In this document: one piece after another, positions 21,835-33,322 of the stretch
Numbering within the stretch: position 1 is the stretch's first letter
Layout of the letters: each line of letters begins with the position of its first letter
Assembly: GCA_032988165.1 (NCBI GenBank)
Contig: JANTQF010000114.1
Span: 39,610 to 103,609, forward strand
DNA from: Emmonsiellopsis sp. PD_33
Taxonomy: Eukaryota > Ascomycota > Eurotiomycetes > Onygenales > Ajellomycetaceae
DNA length: 64,000 nucleotides
Direction of reading: 5' to 3'
Notes under the pieces: model-generated
Database searches by the model: none
Told to the model about the DNA's origin: nothing
What the model saw: the letters and a program-made list of their open reading frames with translations, nothing else
Translations under genes and position numbers: made by a program

Positions 21835-24562
21835 TGTGGATGGAACAATTTTTGATACAAGGAGCAGCATAGCTATCTTCGGCGTGTGCAGCTGTAACTG
21901 AGCGTATCCAGATGAGCATGAAGCGCGAACCTCAGAATTTCGAGAAAGAAAAGAAATGTTCGCATGATAATTTTGGGTGTAGGGCCTTCCGGGATCCAGA
22001 TGGAGCAGTATCCGGTCGATAGCTTTCTGACGGTGATTTAAACTAGAGTCGCTGTTCAGACAACTGATCCATCCTGGAATGTTGATTGAGACCCGGAATC
22101 ATGCCCCGACGGAACGAAATCCGCGCTCTGTTTAGAGGACTCTATGCGCAAGCCCCTGGACGATAAAAGCTTTCATAACTTTTGTTTATCCGCAAATGCC
22201 GTGACGTCAACAAGCGTTGTAATCTGAGACATTTGGGCTAGCTGGGCTGGAGGAGCTGAACATGGGATTTCCCGGCGGGGTCCTCATCTCGGTCTCGACA
22301 TGCTTGTCCTCCGCATCCATTGAAGAAATGCATTCTCTGCCAACATATTGAGGATAACGGCGGTTGGCTGGGCGGCTGAAGCCCGCTTTCAAACACAAGG
22401 AAGATGATGCCTCCCCGCGGAGTTTTGCCTCTCCTTTCTGTCATCTCCAGACTCCCGTGGACGCCCACCAGCCCGCTTTCCCTGGCTATCTCGGCGCTAA
22501 AAGAATGAGGATGGTGGTCACCGGTGATCCTTCGTGTCATTCCACTGCCGTCAGCCTTCAAAGTTCAGGTTGTTCAAGTTGGAGTCTGCAGAATGCGCCA
22601 TGCCCCACTCAACCTCGGAGACCCCACATGCCCGCATTCCCACGTGACCGTCCCAACGGTCGTGTTTGAGCCCCTTTTGAGGTTAATCCAACGTCAGCAC
22701 TGCTTCTGTTCAGCAAAGACGGCCATTCCCAGTACCCTGTTTGTCGTGAGCAGCCTGAGAAAGATACTCCTGCAACAACAGCATGGGCAAGTGAAGGAAC
22801 ATTCTTTCAAACCAGGGGTTGGGCTTGGAGCTAAAATGAGGCGATGCAACTATTCCGCTTGTTGATCTGATCGGCGGATATGGATCCTGCCCCTTATCTT
22901 AGTTCCGCTGGCAAAGTTGCAACCTGCTGCTCTCTCCAGATTCCCCAGTTTCCCCAGACTTCACACCGGTCAGTCTGGTGTCTGCCGATGTCTGGTTGCT
23001 TGTGATACCGAGAGCTGCCGGCCGCATCCCACCGTTCTTGCCACGCCTCTTTCAGCAGCTTTCGGCAAAACTGCGCCTCATAATCATTGTCGGATGCAAC
23101 TGTGGATGGGACCATCTGGTCAAGCATTTGTGGCCCACAGATTCACCATCCCGTGCAGAAAAGACCAAACAAGTGTGATGATAATTAAGTTTCTGTGAAC
23201 GAATCCCAAGCGACCTGGAAAGACTGACAATTCTCTAGCGTGCTTTCTCACAGTCATGACTCGTGGAGACTGTAGGATTCCTAGTTTCTGCTAGTTGTCT
23301 TCTTGGTGGGAATGGATGCTGTCGAAGGCCGCGTTGAAGCTTTTGACTTGACCCAGCCACCCCCTTTGACTCTGTGCTGATTTCATGCATGTCCATTGCC
23401 TCATGGATTCATCTGAAGGTCTGAAAGTCTGACAGTGAATGTTTGCAATCCTCAAAAGTTTCCCACTCCTAGTTCGAATATTCAAGGAAGCTGAGTTTAT
23501 GCGGGGCTCAGTCAGCTCAGCCCAATGGCCTGCTTCCCCTTTTTATCGTTGGCCGACGTCGAATCCCGAATCCATAGCCGAGCTCAACTTTTATTCGCAT
23601 TGCCGCTAAAAAAGTGTTATTTTGGGGTTGTCCCCAACCTCTAAAAATTATGCAAGCCAAGCTCCACAAACATCATATCGTCCATCGACAGACTCAGATC
23701 ACGGATCCCGCGTTGGTGTTCACTGTTCAGGCCGACCGGAATTCTTTGAACCAGGCTAGAACTTGATCTCTTCAGTGTTTCATCAGCGTTACCCGCACGA
23801 AGGAGCGATAAACCCTCGAGGCTCTGAGGATGCTGCTTCATCGCTTTGATTATTTGGCCGATGCTAAAATAATACAGGCGAACACGGATGCTGGCGGCAT
23901 CCCGTTGATTTGCTCGGCTGTCCCTCGTAAAACTAAAATGTTCCTAGCGCTTAAACTTGTGATGAGCTAAATATGATCGGTCCAACTTTAGCAGCTGTGC
24001 GATCAAAACATTTGTATCACCAAAAAGATCCAATCGCCCTGGTGGTTAATGCATTTCTGTTCTTTTTCATTATTTCTAGGATGAAAAACACAGGATTTTT
24101 CACCGGCCTTCTCTCGCCCGATCCGTTAAGATTGACCACCGGGCAGTAGGTATTGTTCCTGCGGCTGATAACTCGTCCGATTCTCATCAATCTTTCCTCT
24201 TTTTGGAGACTAACGACACTTTTGATGGTCAAAACTTACTAGCCTTGTCGCTGCCCGAGGCGAGAAATTAACTGGGCCGAGGGAAGCCCCAATTTTTCGA
24301 CCCCGTTGGATCCATCACGAAAGCACAAGCTGCACAACGCAATGTTGGAGAATTTTGTGGGGAAGACGTCCCCATCCGGGGCTGTTATGTTAGTCCTTCA
24401 TGAGGGGCCCCCGCCCTTATATGGGACGGATATCCCGCGTTGGAACTCCTCGCTTCGCAGGACAGTGGCTATTGACAGACGTTCTACTTGTCTCCGGGCC
24501 TAGCAGGTGTTTGTCGACATACAGGTGTTTTGACCGTTGATAATTGATTAGATTCTACTGCT

Positions 24563-26228
24563 ATGGTCTTCTCAATCCGTTTGGCTGCAGTCGTTGGCAG
24601 CCTGCTGGCTGCCACGACACCCGTCCTTGGAGATATTTGCGAGGATTTTGAGAACCAGGGACGAAACGTCGAGCGGCCATTGAGTTTGTCGTTTGAAGAG
24701 GAGCAAACCAACTACTGGTCAACCGCTTGTGCCGCCCTTCGCTCGAGATGCATGTTAGCACCAAATAGCACCGAGGAAATGGCAGAGATCGTTGCTGCTC
24801 TTCAAGATACCACCGACCAGTTTGCTGTGAAATCAGGGGGCCATATGCCCAATCCTGGGTTCGCCAGTATCTCAGAGGGCATTCTAATCTCGACGAAAAA
24901 CCTGGACCAGGTCACCTATGACTCTGAGACCGAGACAGTTGTCGTCGGCCCCGGTCTGATGTGGGAGGAAATCTTAGAAGCCATTGAGCCTACCGGCCGC
25001 GTTGTCGTTGGCGGACGCATGGGAGCTGTCGGCGTTGGTGGTTATCTCCTTGGAGGTATGAGTCGCCTTCTATTCCCACTCACATTTTTCTTTTACATAC
25101 TTATTCTGTTTTCATGTAGGTGGCCTTAGTTTCCTCAGTGCTGAGTATGGATGGGGTGTCAACAACATTATCAATTTCGAAGTTGTCCTAGCGAATGCTA
25201 CTATCGTCAATGCCAACGCCGAGGAGAACCCTGGTGAGTAGGACAAGCTGTCAATCCATCAGTGAGTGAGATGTACTGACCATCTGTCTGTAGAACTGTT
25301 TGCTGTCATGAAAGGAGGTGGGAGTAACTTCGGTATTGTTACTGCCTTTACTCTTAAGACCCACCCAATTGAACATGACGTCTGGGGAGGAAACTATGTT
25401 TTTGGCCCCGAAAAGTCGGAACAGCTCCTCGAAGCGGTCCGTGATTTTACCGAGTACAATACCGACGACAAGGCTGCTATCATTCTAACCCTTGAACGTG
25501 GTGCCATTCTCAACACCTGGATCATGTTCCTCTTCTATGATGGCATTGAACCACCTGCCGGAGTCTTCGACAACTTCACACACATCGGGCCCACCATCGA
25601 CATCACCAAGAGACGAAGCTATCTCGATCTGTGCAAGTTCAACGATATATACATTCTCGTCGGTCAGAGATACGTCATCGGTACTGAAACCATTCCTCTC
25701 CCTAACAAAGACAACGGCGCCAAGGTCCTGGGATCCATTTTCGACCACTGGAACGACATTGTGGATAGCGTTATAACTGTGCCCAATGTCATTGCAAGCA
25801 TCGCTTTCCAACCGATGCCACGAGCCATCACCGGCAAAGCCAATAAGCTTGGCGGCGTAAGTGCCCACATGTATCCTCTTATGAACTTCAAAAAAATCTA
25901 ACCTCGTATCTAGGACGTGATGGACTTCGAGCCTGATCACGACTACATCGTCCTCGAGCTTGACTTCTCCTACGCCTTCCCTGCATCCGATAACCTCATC
26001 GACCAAGGTCTACAAAACCTTTACAATGGCATCCACAACCTCATCAACGACCATGCGGAGAACGGACTTGTCCCCGATATCTATCGACCCCTCTTTATGA
26101 ACGACGCCTACCATCGCCAGGACTACTGGGCTCGTAACCGCAACGCGGACAAGGCTAGAGCCGTTCAAAAGGCCGTCGATCCCGAAGGATTCTTCCAGGT
26201 CCGAACCAGCGGTGGCTTCAGACTGTAA
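24563..26228 (+). CDS. secreted FAD-linked oxidoreductase (berberine-bridge/VAO type)
   Basis: Four exons: 24563-25055, 25120-25233, 25294-25856 and 25914-26228, all with consensus GT-AG sites; 494 residues. A signal peptide covers about residues 1-23 (MVFSIRLAAVVGSLLAATTPVLG). The FAD_binding_4 domain follows: VKSGGHMPNPGFASI with the likely flavin-linked His94, then VVVGPGLMWEEI, GGRMGAVGVGGYLLGGGLSF and ENPELFAVMKGGGSNFGIVT. The C-terminal BBE-like end reads YWARNRNADKARAVQKAVDPEGFFQVRTSGGFRL. No cysteine sits at the second flavin-attachment position of bicovalent BBEs, so a single covalent link is expected. Relatives oxidise small molecules, sugars or secondary metabolites outside the cell or in the secretory pathway. 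No biosynthetic cluster surrounds it, so the substrate cannot be inferred. Confidence 0.93.
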
Positions 26229-27499
26229 GCCGTCTTGAAGTGTCCAGTCTTTTCTTGTTATATATACATTTTCTTGGAAAGTGTTGGATATACCCACACG
26301 TAAATATATAAGACCCACTTTCCTTTCTGTCAAATATTCCCTTTTTTATTCATCGCATCTCAGGCCTGTATAGTTTATCATTGTTGGCCGGATGATTTTC
26401 TTTGAAGATACTAGTTCACTCCGTTGCGGATAGACTGTATATAATAATGCATAATTTGGAATAATCTTAATTCGATTATGTTTTGTTAACGGTGCTGGTG
26501 GCTGGTCACCATGATAGGATGAAGGAGAAGCCTCGCCCCTGTCGTGTGGTTTCTCAGCCAAGAAAGACCCCTGGCCAATCAGGGACGTGGCAAGCCAACC
26601 TCACATTATCACTACCACCATTGCAAGATTCCAGAATTAACCTGTACTGCTTGCTGCACTTTTCTGATCTACGTCTAGTAACCTGGAAACCATAATGGTT
26701 ACCGCCTCCCGTTCCCTTATAAAGACTCCCTTAAGGTCTTTGCCATTTGCGTCGACGGCCAAGCTCGTTAAATAGCCCCACACACTACGCCATGGAGCTT
26801 TTCTCCTTTGGAGGCGGCCATTCTAATCGGAATAGTCGTCGCGCTCATTGATTTCCCTTCTTCCGTTTTCCTGCTGTTTTCCGTGTGAATATATGAAACT
26901 CAAAACCTGGGGTTCAAACGAGTCTTTCTGTTCGACCATCAAAAGGTTCACCTTAGTGTGGCGGTCACTTATTCCTGTCACATTCATTGTCCTCATTGCT
27001 TTCTAGTAGGTTCACCCCTCTCATTTTTTATTATTATTCATAATGGCTCGCATGTGATACTGACTCGATGGTATGAATTCACGCAATTATGAAAGACGTC
27101 TCTAGCTACGAATGATGATAGAATGGCCTTTTACTTACCCACCACCTTTATATCATCAATCAACCTAGGTCCCTTACACCACATTATAATTGGAAGAAGG
27201 AAAAGAGAAAACCTCCCTTGGACATATGGAGGTACAATCAAACTACGATATTTTGCGAATACTATTGGACTGAGGCTAATTCTGACCTGCAGGAAATCTC
27301 TTGGATTCATTGGGTACCTTGCGTATAAGTACTCATACATGGCCTCCCTCATCACGGCCATAGTATTCCGACTTTCTTACCTCCCTGCTTGACTACTTAG
27401 CAATCTATAACTTCTCTCTTTCAGAAGTGATTATTTCCCTCATCCGCAAGGTCTGTATTCTCTCCACGCCAAGGACGAGACAATATTCCTTCTCCGAAA
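26229..27499. other. intergenic
   Basis: AT-rich spacer between the oxidoreductase 3' end and the first orphan gene. Short frames near 26483-26695 and 27123-27392 show no family features. No RNA gene recognised. Confidence 0.55.
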
Positions 27500-28360
27500 A
27501 TGCGCAAAATACAATTCCCAATGTCAGGGTTACATTTTGAGACAGCACTCCAGCACGAGCAGCTGTACAGAAGTGGCCTGGAGATGATCACTCGATACCG
27601 CATGGTGATTGATGGCGATGTACCCGACTGCGAGTATTGGGGCAAGCTCACTAGGCCTAACTTCAAGATGAAGAGCGGTAGTGCGTCCACTCCGTTCATG
27701 GCCCCCTATCGAATTATTGAGTTTTTCAAAGAAACCAAGACCGACTACAATGACATGTTTACACGACGGATTATTTATCGAGCCGATACTTCAAGCCCTC
27801 TTCGAGACCCAGTCGCCGATTACTTACTATGTCCCCAATCTCAAACACTGTTCCTACGACGTTTAATGCCTGAATACCACGTCATAGCCCCAACGGTAGC
27901 GAGGAATGATGGCCCCAGCAGAGTCTACCGCGCCCCTGATCTTTTACGGGCTCTGGAAGATATCAGTACCGACAAGAATGAAACCCCGAACTGTCGGACA
28001 GTATATGAAATAAAATACTGTATTATCACCGATATCACGGATAATTCTACTCGAAGCGCATTTTTCAAGGCAAAAATGGAACTGGGCAATAAACGTACGG
28101 ACGTGACGCATTGTGTCATCGACCCAAAAGCGGGACCAAATGCCCGTGTGATTTTTATTATGTTGCTTGGAACGCCCATCGTCCAATCAGTCTACCGATT
28201 CATCGTTGAGAACCACCGGAAGATGCGCAATGCCGACATAGTGCGCATTTCATTCAAATATGAATCGATTAGAGACATGTTGGATATTATGCTAGAGCTA
28301 GGTCGCGACATGCTATATTCGGCGCAGTGTAATGCGCCTTCCGAGGGGAAAGGATCATAG
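27500..28360 (+). CDS. orphan protein A of a divergent tandem pair
   Basis: An intronless frame of 286 residues with ATG in the context AAAATGCGC. No known family recognised. No signal peptide or membrane helix; the protein is mixed-charge and looks globular. Its C-terminal part (about 165-280) reads YEIKYCIITDITDNSTRSAF, then MLLGTPIVQSVYRFIVENH, then IVRISFKYESIRDM and LDIMLELGRDML. The same order of motifs occurs in the next gene at 29106, which supports both being real and derived from a duplication. The N-terminal halves are not obviously alike. The upstream border is AT-rich, so an unseen 5' exon is possible. Confidence 0.65.
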   Translation: MRKIQFPMSGLHFETALQHEQLYRSGLEMITRYRMVIDGDVPDCEYWGKLTRPNFKMKSGSASTPFMAPYRIIEFFKETKTDYNDMFTRRIIYRADTSSPLRDPVADYLLCPQSQTLFLRRLMPEYHVIAPTVARNDGPSRVYRAPDLLRALEDISTDKNETPNCRTVYEIKYCIITDITDNSTRSAFFKAKMELGNKRTDVTHCVIDPKAGPNARVIFIMLLGTPIVQSVYRFIVENHRKMRNADIVRISFKYESIRDMLDIMLELGRDMLYSAQCNAPSEGKGS

Positions 28361-29105
28361 CCTTCTAGGCAACATGCGGGCGTTGGTCCGATTAGGCGAG
28401 GAGAGTTGTTCTCTTGACTTGATTGAATTCAAGCCTTCTGTTTGAAATTGCGTGTCCAAGCCAGTTGGCCGAAATAATCTCTCTTCTTAATTTTAGGAAA
28501 ATGGGTAAATAAGAAGCAGACAGAGTAGTAATGTGATCTCACATGAACCACATTACAAATCTCGTCTTGGTGCCGGCCGGATTGTAGTTTTTCCATCATC
28601 AGGTAGTAGAGGGTCTGAATACACTGTCCTAGGGAGGGGGTGGTAGGGGCAGGAGGGGGAGATGGCGCCAGCTCAGAAGCAAGCAAAGTGAGTGCATGTA
28701 GCTTGTCAAATTGAAAGAATATGCACCCTTGTTTCATGTTGTTGGGATTCGTCAAAGACCCCCTACATTGGGCTTACATGACGATGTTTCACTTTTCCCT
28801 CAGAGCCATTTCTTTAGAAACTGAGCCTTTGTCCTTTCTTTGTTGCCTGGATCATGTTTCTTTCTTGTCCTCTGTATTCTCTTACACGAATTCATAGGAA
28901 TGGTATTACCTCTTGCCTCTCGGGAAACTAACTGATGTTTTATCTTTTTTCTCCTAGGCAGACAATGGACGATTTGAAAGCGGCCCAAATATTCGCATGA
29001 CTAATAGATTTGAGGTATTTACCTGCAAAGATATTGTTTTTGATGCTTTTCTTCTCTAGCCGCGTGTGAGATTGAGAATATTCCGCGACGAGAAAACCAC
29101 GGCAA
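28361..29105. other. intergenic between the two orphan paralogues
   Basis: 745 bp of AT-rich sequence with no supportable gene. A minus-strand frame at 28429-28755 has no family resemblance and is probably chance. Confidence 0.55.
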
Positions 29106-30047
29106 ATGTCAGCAATTCCCGAAACCTTCTCTCTACTAGAAGAAAATTGGGAGCAGGGTTATGACCTGACCCTTGTCTATTCTAGCTGGATAAAGCGTCA
29201 TAACAATGATGCCCCCAAGATACCCGAAATCGACAACCTGTTTGCTGACATGCAAAACCCGAACGCGGTGGGGGAATATGAAGTAACACTACCCCTAGAC
29301 GACCTGGCGGCGGAATTAACCCTGGAAACTCGGACATTCTTGGGATACCCGAGCCATAGCGACCGGACTTTCAGTGCACACCTTGCATTGGGGCCTAAGC
29401 GGGAAGCCCCCCTCGAACCTCTTCCGCCCCAAGATCAACCCCCCAGCTGGTCTAGTCCGTTGTGTGCTAAATTTGGGTTCGTCAATAACGAAGGAACCAT
29501 GATTCAAATAGGGGGCTTAAGAAATCTAAACGGACTAGTACCCAAATGTTATTATATTTTTCGAGCGTGGGAGGAGAATCGAAACAAGATATGCAAGCCC
29601 AGAGATGGCCTGAAACGCTACGTGATTGCCAATGTTAAGGGGCACGGAATGACGCGAATTCTTTTGCATGAGTATAACCGCCTTGAGGCTACCGCAGTCA
29701 AGGGAATGATCACAGCACAAGCAAAAACAACTGATCTCGAAGAGCAAGCCGCATTTTACACCTTGCTTGGAAGCCCTTATGTGACAGATGTTCTGAGGTC
29801 CCTCATATTCAATCGGTATGTCCCCGACCAGAGGGATATAACCGAAATCAGGGTCCAGCGTGTCAAGAAAACCGATGGTGAAACTGATCGCTGGGATATT
29901 ATACTTGAGATCGGGGAATGGCAAAGACTCGCCCGACCGATCCTTCCACCCAAATATCAATCAGTTCGAGCAGGCGTCGAAACGGAATACAGCGAGAAAA
30001 TCCGAACCCGGACATATAGCCCAACCACCCGGAGGGCAACAACATGA
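29106..30047 (+). CDS. orphan protein B of a divergent tandem pair
   Basis: An intronless frame of 313 residues. The N-terminus (SLLEENWEQGYDLTLVYSSW) is acidic, followed by a Pro-rich stretch near 100-120 (PLEPLPPQDQPPSW). The C-terminal module aligns with the gene at 27500: RYVIANVKGHGMTRILLHEY, then AAFYTLLGSPYVTDVLRSLI, then DITEIRVQRV and WDIILEIGEW. Shared features are LLG[TS]P-x-V-x(2)-V-x-R, a DI-x-x-I segment and D-I-[MI]-L-E-[LI]-G. No known domain or catalytic motif is apparent. No signal peptide or membrane helix. The C-terminal tail is Arg/Thr-rich. A lineage-specific family is likely. Confidence 0.68.
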   Translation: MSAIPETFSLLEENWEQGYDLTLVYSSWIKRHNNDAPKIPEIDNLFADMQNPNAVGEYEVTLPLDDLAAELTLETRTFLGYPSHSDRTFSAHLALGPKREAPLEPLPPQDQPPSWSSPLCAKFGFVNNEGTMIQIGGLRNLNGLVPKCYYIFRAWEENRNKICKPRDGLKRYVIANVKGHGMTRILLHEYNRLEATAVKGMITAQAKTTDLEEQAAFYTLLGSPYVTDVLRSLIFNRYVPDQRDITEIRVQRVKKTDGETDRWDIILEIGEWQRLARPILPPKYQSVRAGVETEYSEKIRTRTYSPTTRRATT

Positions 30048-30857
30048 GCCTTCATCAGGGGCCCGAGTAGATGGGACAGTGGCCCGGGATGGGATTATCA
30101 TGATTCTATTTGACTATTACATGAAGATAATGGTGTGTGAGAGGACGGCCTAAAACTTGTGCTCCCCATTCTCCTCTTTATCTCTATCTTTTATTTCATT
30201 CATTCTTTTATTTCTTTTTTTATTCTTTTTTTTATTCTTTTCATTTGTTTATGCTTTTCCCGCCCCTACCCCCACCCCCAATTCTCCGTTTTTTCGGAAA
30301 GGGGGAGAAAAAAGGGGGTTGGGGGGAATTGATCAGCCTACTGGTCGGGCGCCACCTATATTGCTTAAGATCTTTTGTTCATTTTTGTTCTGTTTCTTTC
30401 TTTTATTTCTTCTCCTGTTTCCTTTCTTGTTCTTTCTGTTCTTCTCTTTTTGTCTTCAATCAATCAGATTATAACTTCTTTGAATTTGCGCCTCCTAGTA
30501 GATACTAAGTATTTTTAGAAGTGTGTATTTATGGCGCCATTTTAGCTAGGGCGTCCATACTATGTTTCTGCGTTCATCAATATAGATATAGATAGTATGT
30601 AGAATGAGATGTAATAAGTAGTTCAGGAGGCCCCCACCAGTTGAATAAAGTTGAACATTAGAAAGATAGGGGGAATAAATACATGTAGAAGACGAAAATA
30701 ATAGAGACAAAGTATATAAAAACCTAGTCTAAAGGAGAAAGCAAAAGAATATACCGACCAACTAATACCTGGGAAGCAACAACAAAAGAAATGACTGGAA
30801 AAGAACCATACCCAAGACACCCAACCAGAAGATACAAATGCATAAAAAATTAACCGG
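30048..30857. other. pyrimidine-rich intergenic stretch
   Basis: 810 bp that include a T/C-rich tract at about 30165-30270, a C run and a G run around 30260-30330, and a second T/C-rich tract at about 30370-30460. Long frames here are low-complexity Phe/Leu/Ser translations of these tracts and are rejected as genes. Confidence 0.6.
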
Positions 30858-32032
30858 TTACTTCGCCAACGTCCCCGCTTGAACCCCATCCTCCTCCCAA
30901 AACATCGTCTTCTTATCCTTCCCCTTCACAAGCCCGACAACGTCAAAGGGGTCAATAAAAGTAACCAGGAACGGCCTCTCATCAACCCAACCGGGCCCTT
31001 GCAGCTCCGTCTTCCCATCCCTGGCTAGATATGTTAAATGCGACCGCGGCAGATAACTTGCAGGCGGGAACACGTTCATCATCACGGTGACGATAAGAAT
31101 AGGCACCGCGTCCAGACACCAGAAATACGCCTCCGTCCGACCCATGGCGGATCCCCAGCCTTGGAAAAAATCGACGGCGCGATATATGTTCCGTAGCATG
31201 ATTAGCGCGGTGGACGTATATAGCATGATCAAGATAGTGCGCAGCTTCCGATCGTGGATGCTATGTTGGTGTAGTCGGTGGTGGAAGAAGACCACGAGCA
31301 CGCAGAAAGCGGAGAATATGGGGATCTGCCCGAGTATGGACACTTTCATCAGGATTTGGCCGACGTTTAGGAGGGATGCTGGGTGGCTCTGGTTCGAGGC
31401 TATGGAGGCACCGGTTGCGGCGAGGGATTCGATTATGACGTCCAGACCTAAGAAGGTCGAGACTACTCGGCCTGGGTGGATGGGGGAGAGCCAGGGGACG
31501 TAGTATAATACGCGGCCGAAGATGATGGAGTTGATGGCTAGGTAGATGGGGCTTTTCAAGGGGACGGTGTTAGTAGGAGCGGATCACAGTTGGGGAATGG
31601 ATATCAAGGTTCATCGGACTTACGGAGAACAGAACAGGAAACATGAAGTGGCGATAAAGATGTTAAGATTGCCATACAGCCCGTGAGAAGCTATTTCGCG
31701 GAGGGTGAATCCGATGACGAAGAGCGAGCAAACCCATGGGAGTAGAAAACCGATGCGCCAGGACCTATACCGCCTATATTTTCGAGTTAGAACCCGATAA
31801 TCCAATATATAAGTTGCAAAAGTTAGCCTATCTCATACATGTTGTTTTGCCATAGATGTAGGACGCCGGAAACAAGCCAGATGACTGCAAATGCGATCGA
31901 AACCCCCTTCACAGGGGTATATTGAAAATAGCTGAAACCTTCTGAAAATGGAGTTAGTACATATTTAGATATTAGAATTTATGGGATGTTTAACAGAAGC
32001 AGCTGCGACATACCAGGGCCCGGGCCTCCCAT
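30858..32032 (-). CDS. RTA1-family lipid-translocating exporter-like membrane protein
   Basis: Four exons: 32014-32032, 31839-31941, 31624-31773 and 30858-31551; frames join to 321 residues. The first coding exon is only 19 nt (MGGPGP), a common arrangement in this family. Seven hydrophobic segments are visible. Motifs typical of RTA1 proteins: YLAINSIIFGRVLYYV after the third helix, FLGLDVIIESLAATGAS, RNIYRAVDFFQGWGSAMGRTEAYFW (family R-x-I-[YF]-R-x-[VI]-E), and a C-terminal NVFPPASYLPR (family HPG). Family members in yeast (Rta1, Rsb1) confer resistance to toxic sterol-biosynthesis inhibitors or sphingoid bases at the plasma membrane. In the signature arginine motif Asp replaces the usual Glu. 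The tail is short and cytosolic. Confidence 0.9.
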
Positions 32033-33322
32033 TGTTGTGTGCTGAGGAAAGAGATATTTCTATAAGGGGGTATTAAGGGGGTAGCGGATGTAGATAAAAC
32101 GCAGTAGGAAAGCGAGAAAAATGCAATATACGGAAAAAAGAAACCGAAGAAAATACGCAAGAGATGAAATCCAACCATCTTCCTCCATCCCGTCGTCTAT
32201 GGCGAAATTTATATACTCCCCATCCCCCCATGAAATCGGGACATACTACATGCTCGCACCGGCATCGGTATATCGGCACGGACTAGCCCTATCGGGAAGG
32301 CATTCGTTTAACTAGTTAGTTCTTAATGAGTTAGTTAGTTAATCCCGGCTAAAGTGATTGGCATAAAAATAGTTGGGCTTTGTGGAGAGCCTCGCTGGGC
32401 TGACAAGGGCCCGACATCATCAAATCGCGTGTGTACGTTTAAAACGAGTGCCTGTCGCCGTTTCTGTTGTCACCAAGGATCCGGGCTGTGCATCTACCCA
32501 GACTTGAAAAGTGATGTTGCTCTGATGTTGATTTTGGGTTGGGCCGGGCTGGACCAAGAGCGTGGGATTCGCAAGCTCACTCGTTAACTAGATACGAGAT
32601 ACGAGATGCGAGCGACAACCGACATCAAGCAATGACGGAACAGTGGAGTCTGTGAATGGGAAGGGTTCTGGAAACAATATATGCATCCATCCCTGCGATA
32701 AGGTCCTTGTTTTATTTCCTCCGCCTCCTCAACTGGTTAATAGAAGTTAACAGCCATCCTTGGACATGAGAAACGGCGAGTCTACCCCCTGCAGCCTGCA
32801 GGGCGGACTCGAAAGATATTGCTCATCTGCTCGTCCAGATCCATACGATTCGGGATAAAAACTCTATGTTACGTCTCGGCGTCGGGTGACCGTGACGGGC
32901 TTAATCTCTAGCGAGGACCCTTTCTGCCTTATTTTCCAAAAAGGGGGGAAAGGGAAGCTTGGGAAAATGGGGGGGGGGGAAGGTGGACATAACAATCACT
33001 GCCGCGTGCTGTGCATTGAACTCCCTAGCTTCATCAATGACATTTTCTTTAATAAATGCTTATCTCTTATTACTACCATCGTTATCTTCATCTATGAAAC
33101 ATATTGTTATAGCGATTCTTCCCCGTCTGATCTGGGCGACACTTACATCATAATCAAACTCGCCGTTGCAGTTTTTCGAACCCATTGTTCATCCTGGTCT
33201 CAGATACATGGGAAACAGCAAAGCGTTTCATGCTCAAGACTTAGTGGAAACTTCCTCCTCGCATGTCTGGTTGAAGTTCTCCCTGTCCATGCAATCGCAC
33301 TTGGTACGTTCACCTATGGCTT
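32033..33322. other. intergenic upstream of the RTA1 gene
   Basis: 1.3 kb, with GTTAGT-type short direct repeats near 32312-32342, a G8-9 run near 32970-32980 and no credible gene. A plus-strand frame at 32886-33353 overlaps the 3' end of the next minus-strand gene and has no family features. Confidence 0.55.

Larger units (their letters stand above)
17748..24562. other. 6.8-kb gene-poor region
   Basis: No open frame here exceeds about 125 codons and none splices into a recognisable protein. Composition is mixed, without the CpG loss seen at the right end. Features noted: two CACGTG boxes at 17989-18054, a hairpin at 21803-21834, and a G9-10 run near 21423-21433. A plus-strand frame at 18104-18433 starts MLRPLTSLLLSKAASSKRTW, which looks like a mitochondrial presequence, but has no known family. 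The region also holds the promoter of the FAD oxidoreductase. Confidence 0.55.

Noticed and set aside
22207..23200. Cluster of overlapping frames suggesting a gene
   Set aside because: Frames are short, on both strands, and no splice combination gave a protein with family motifs.
30137..30508. Two overlapping plus-strand open frames of more than 100 codons
   Set aside because: They are Phe/Leu/Ser translations of T/C-rich tracts with no domain; composition explains the lack of stops.
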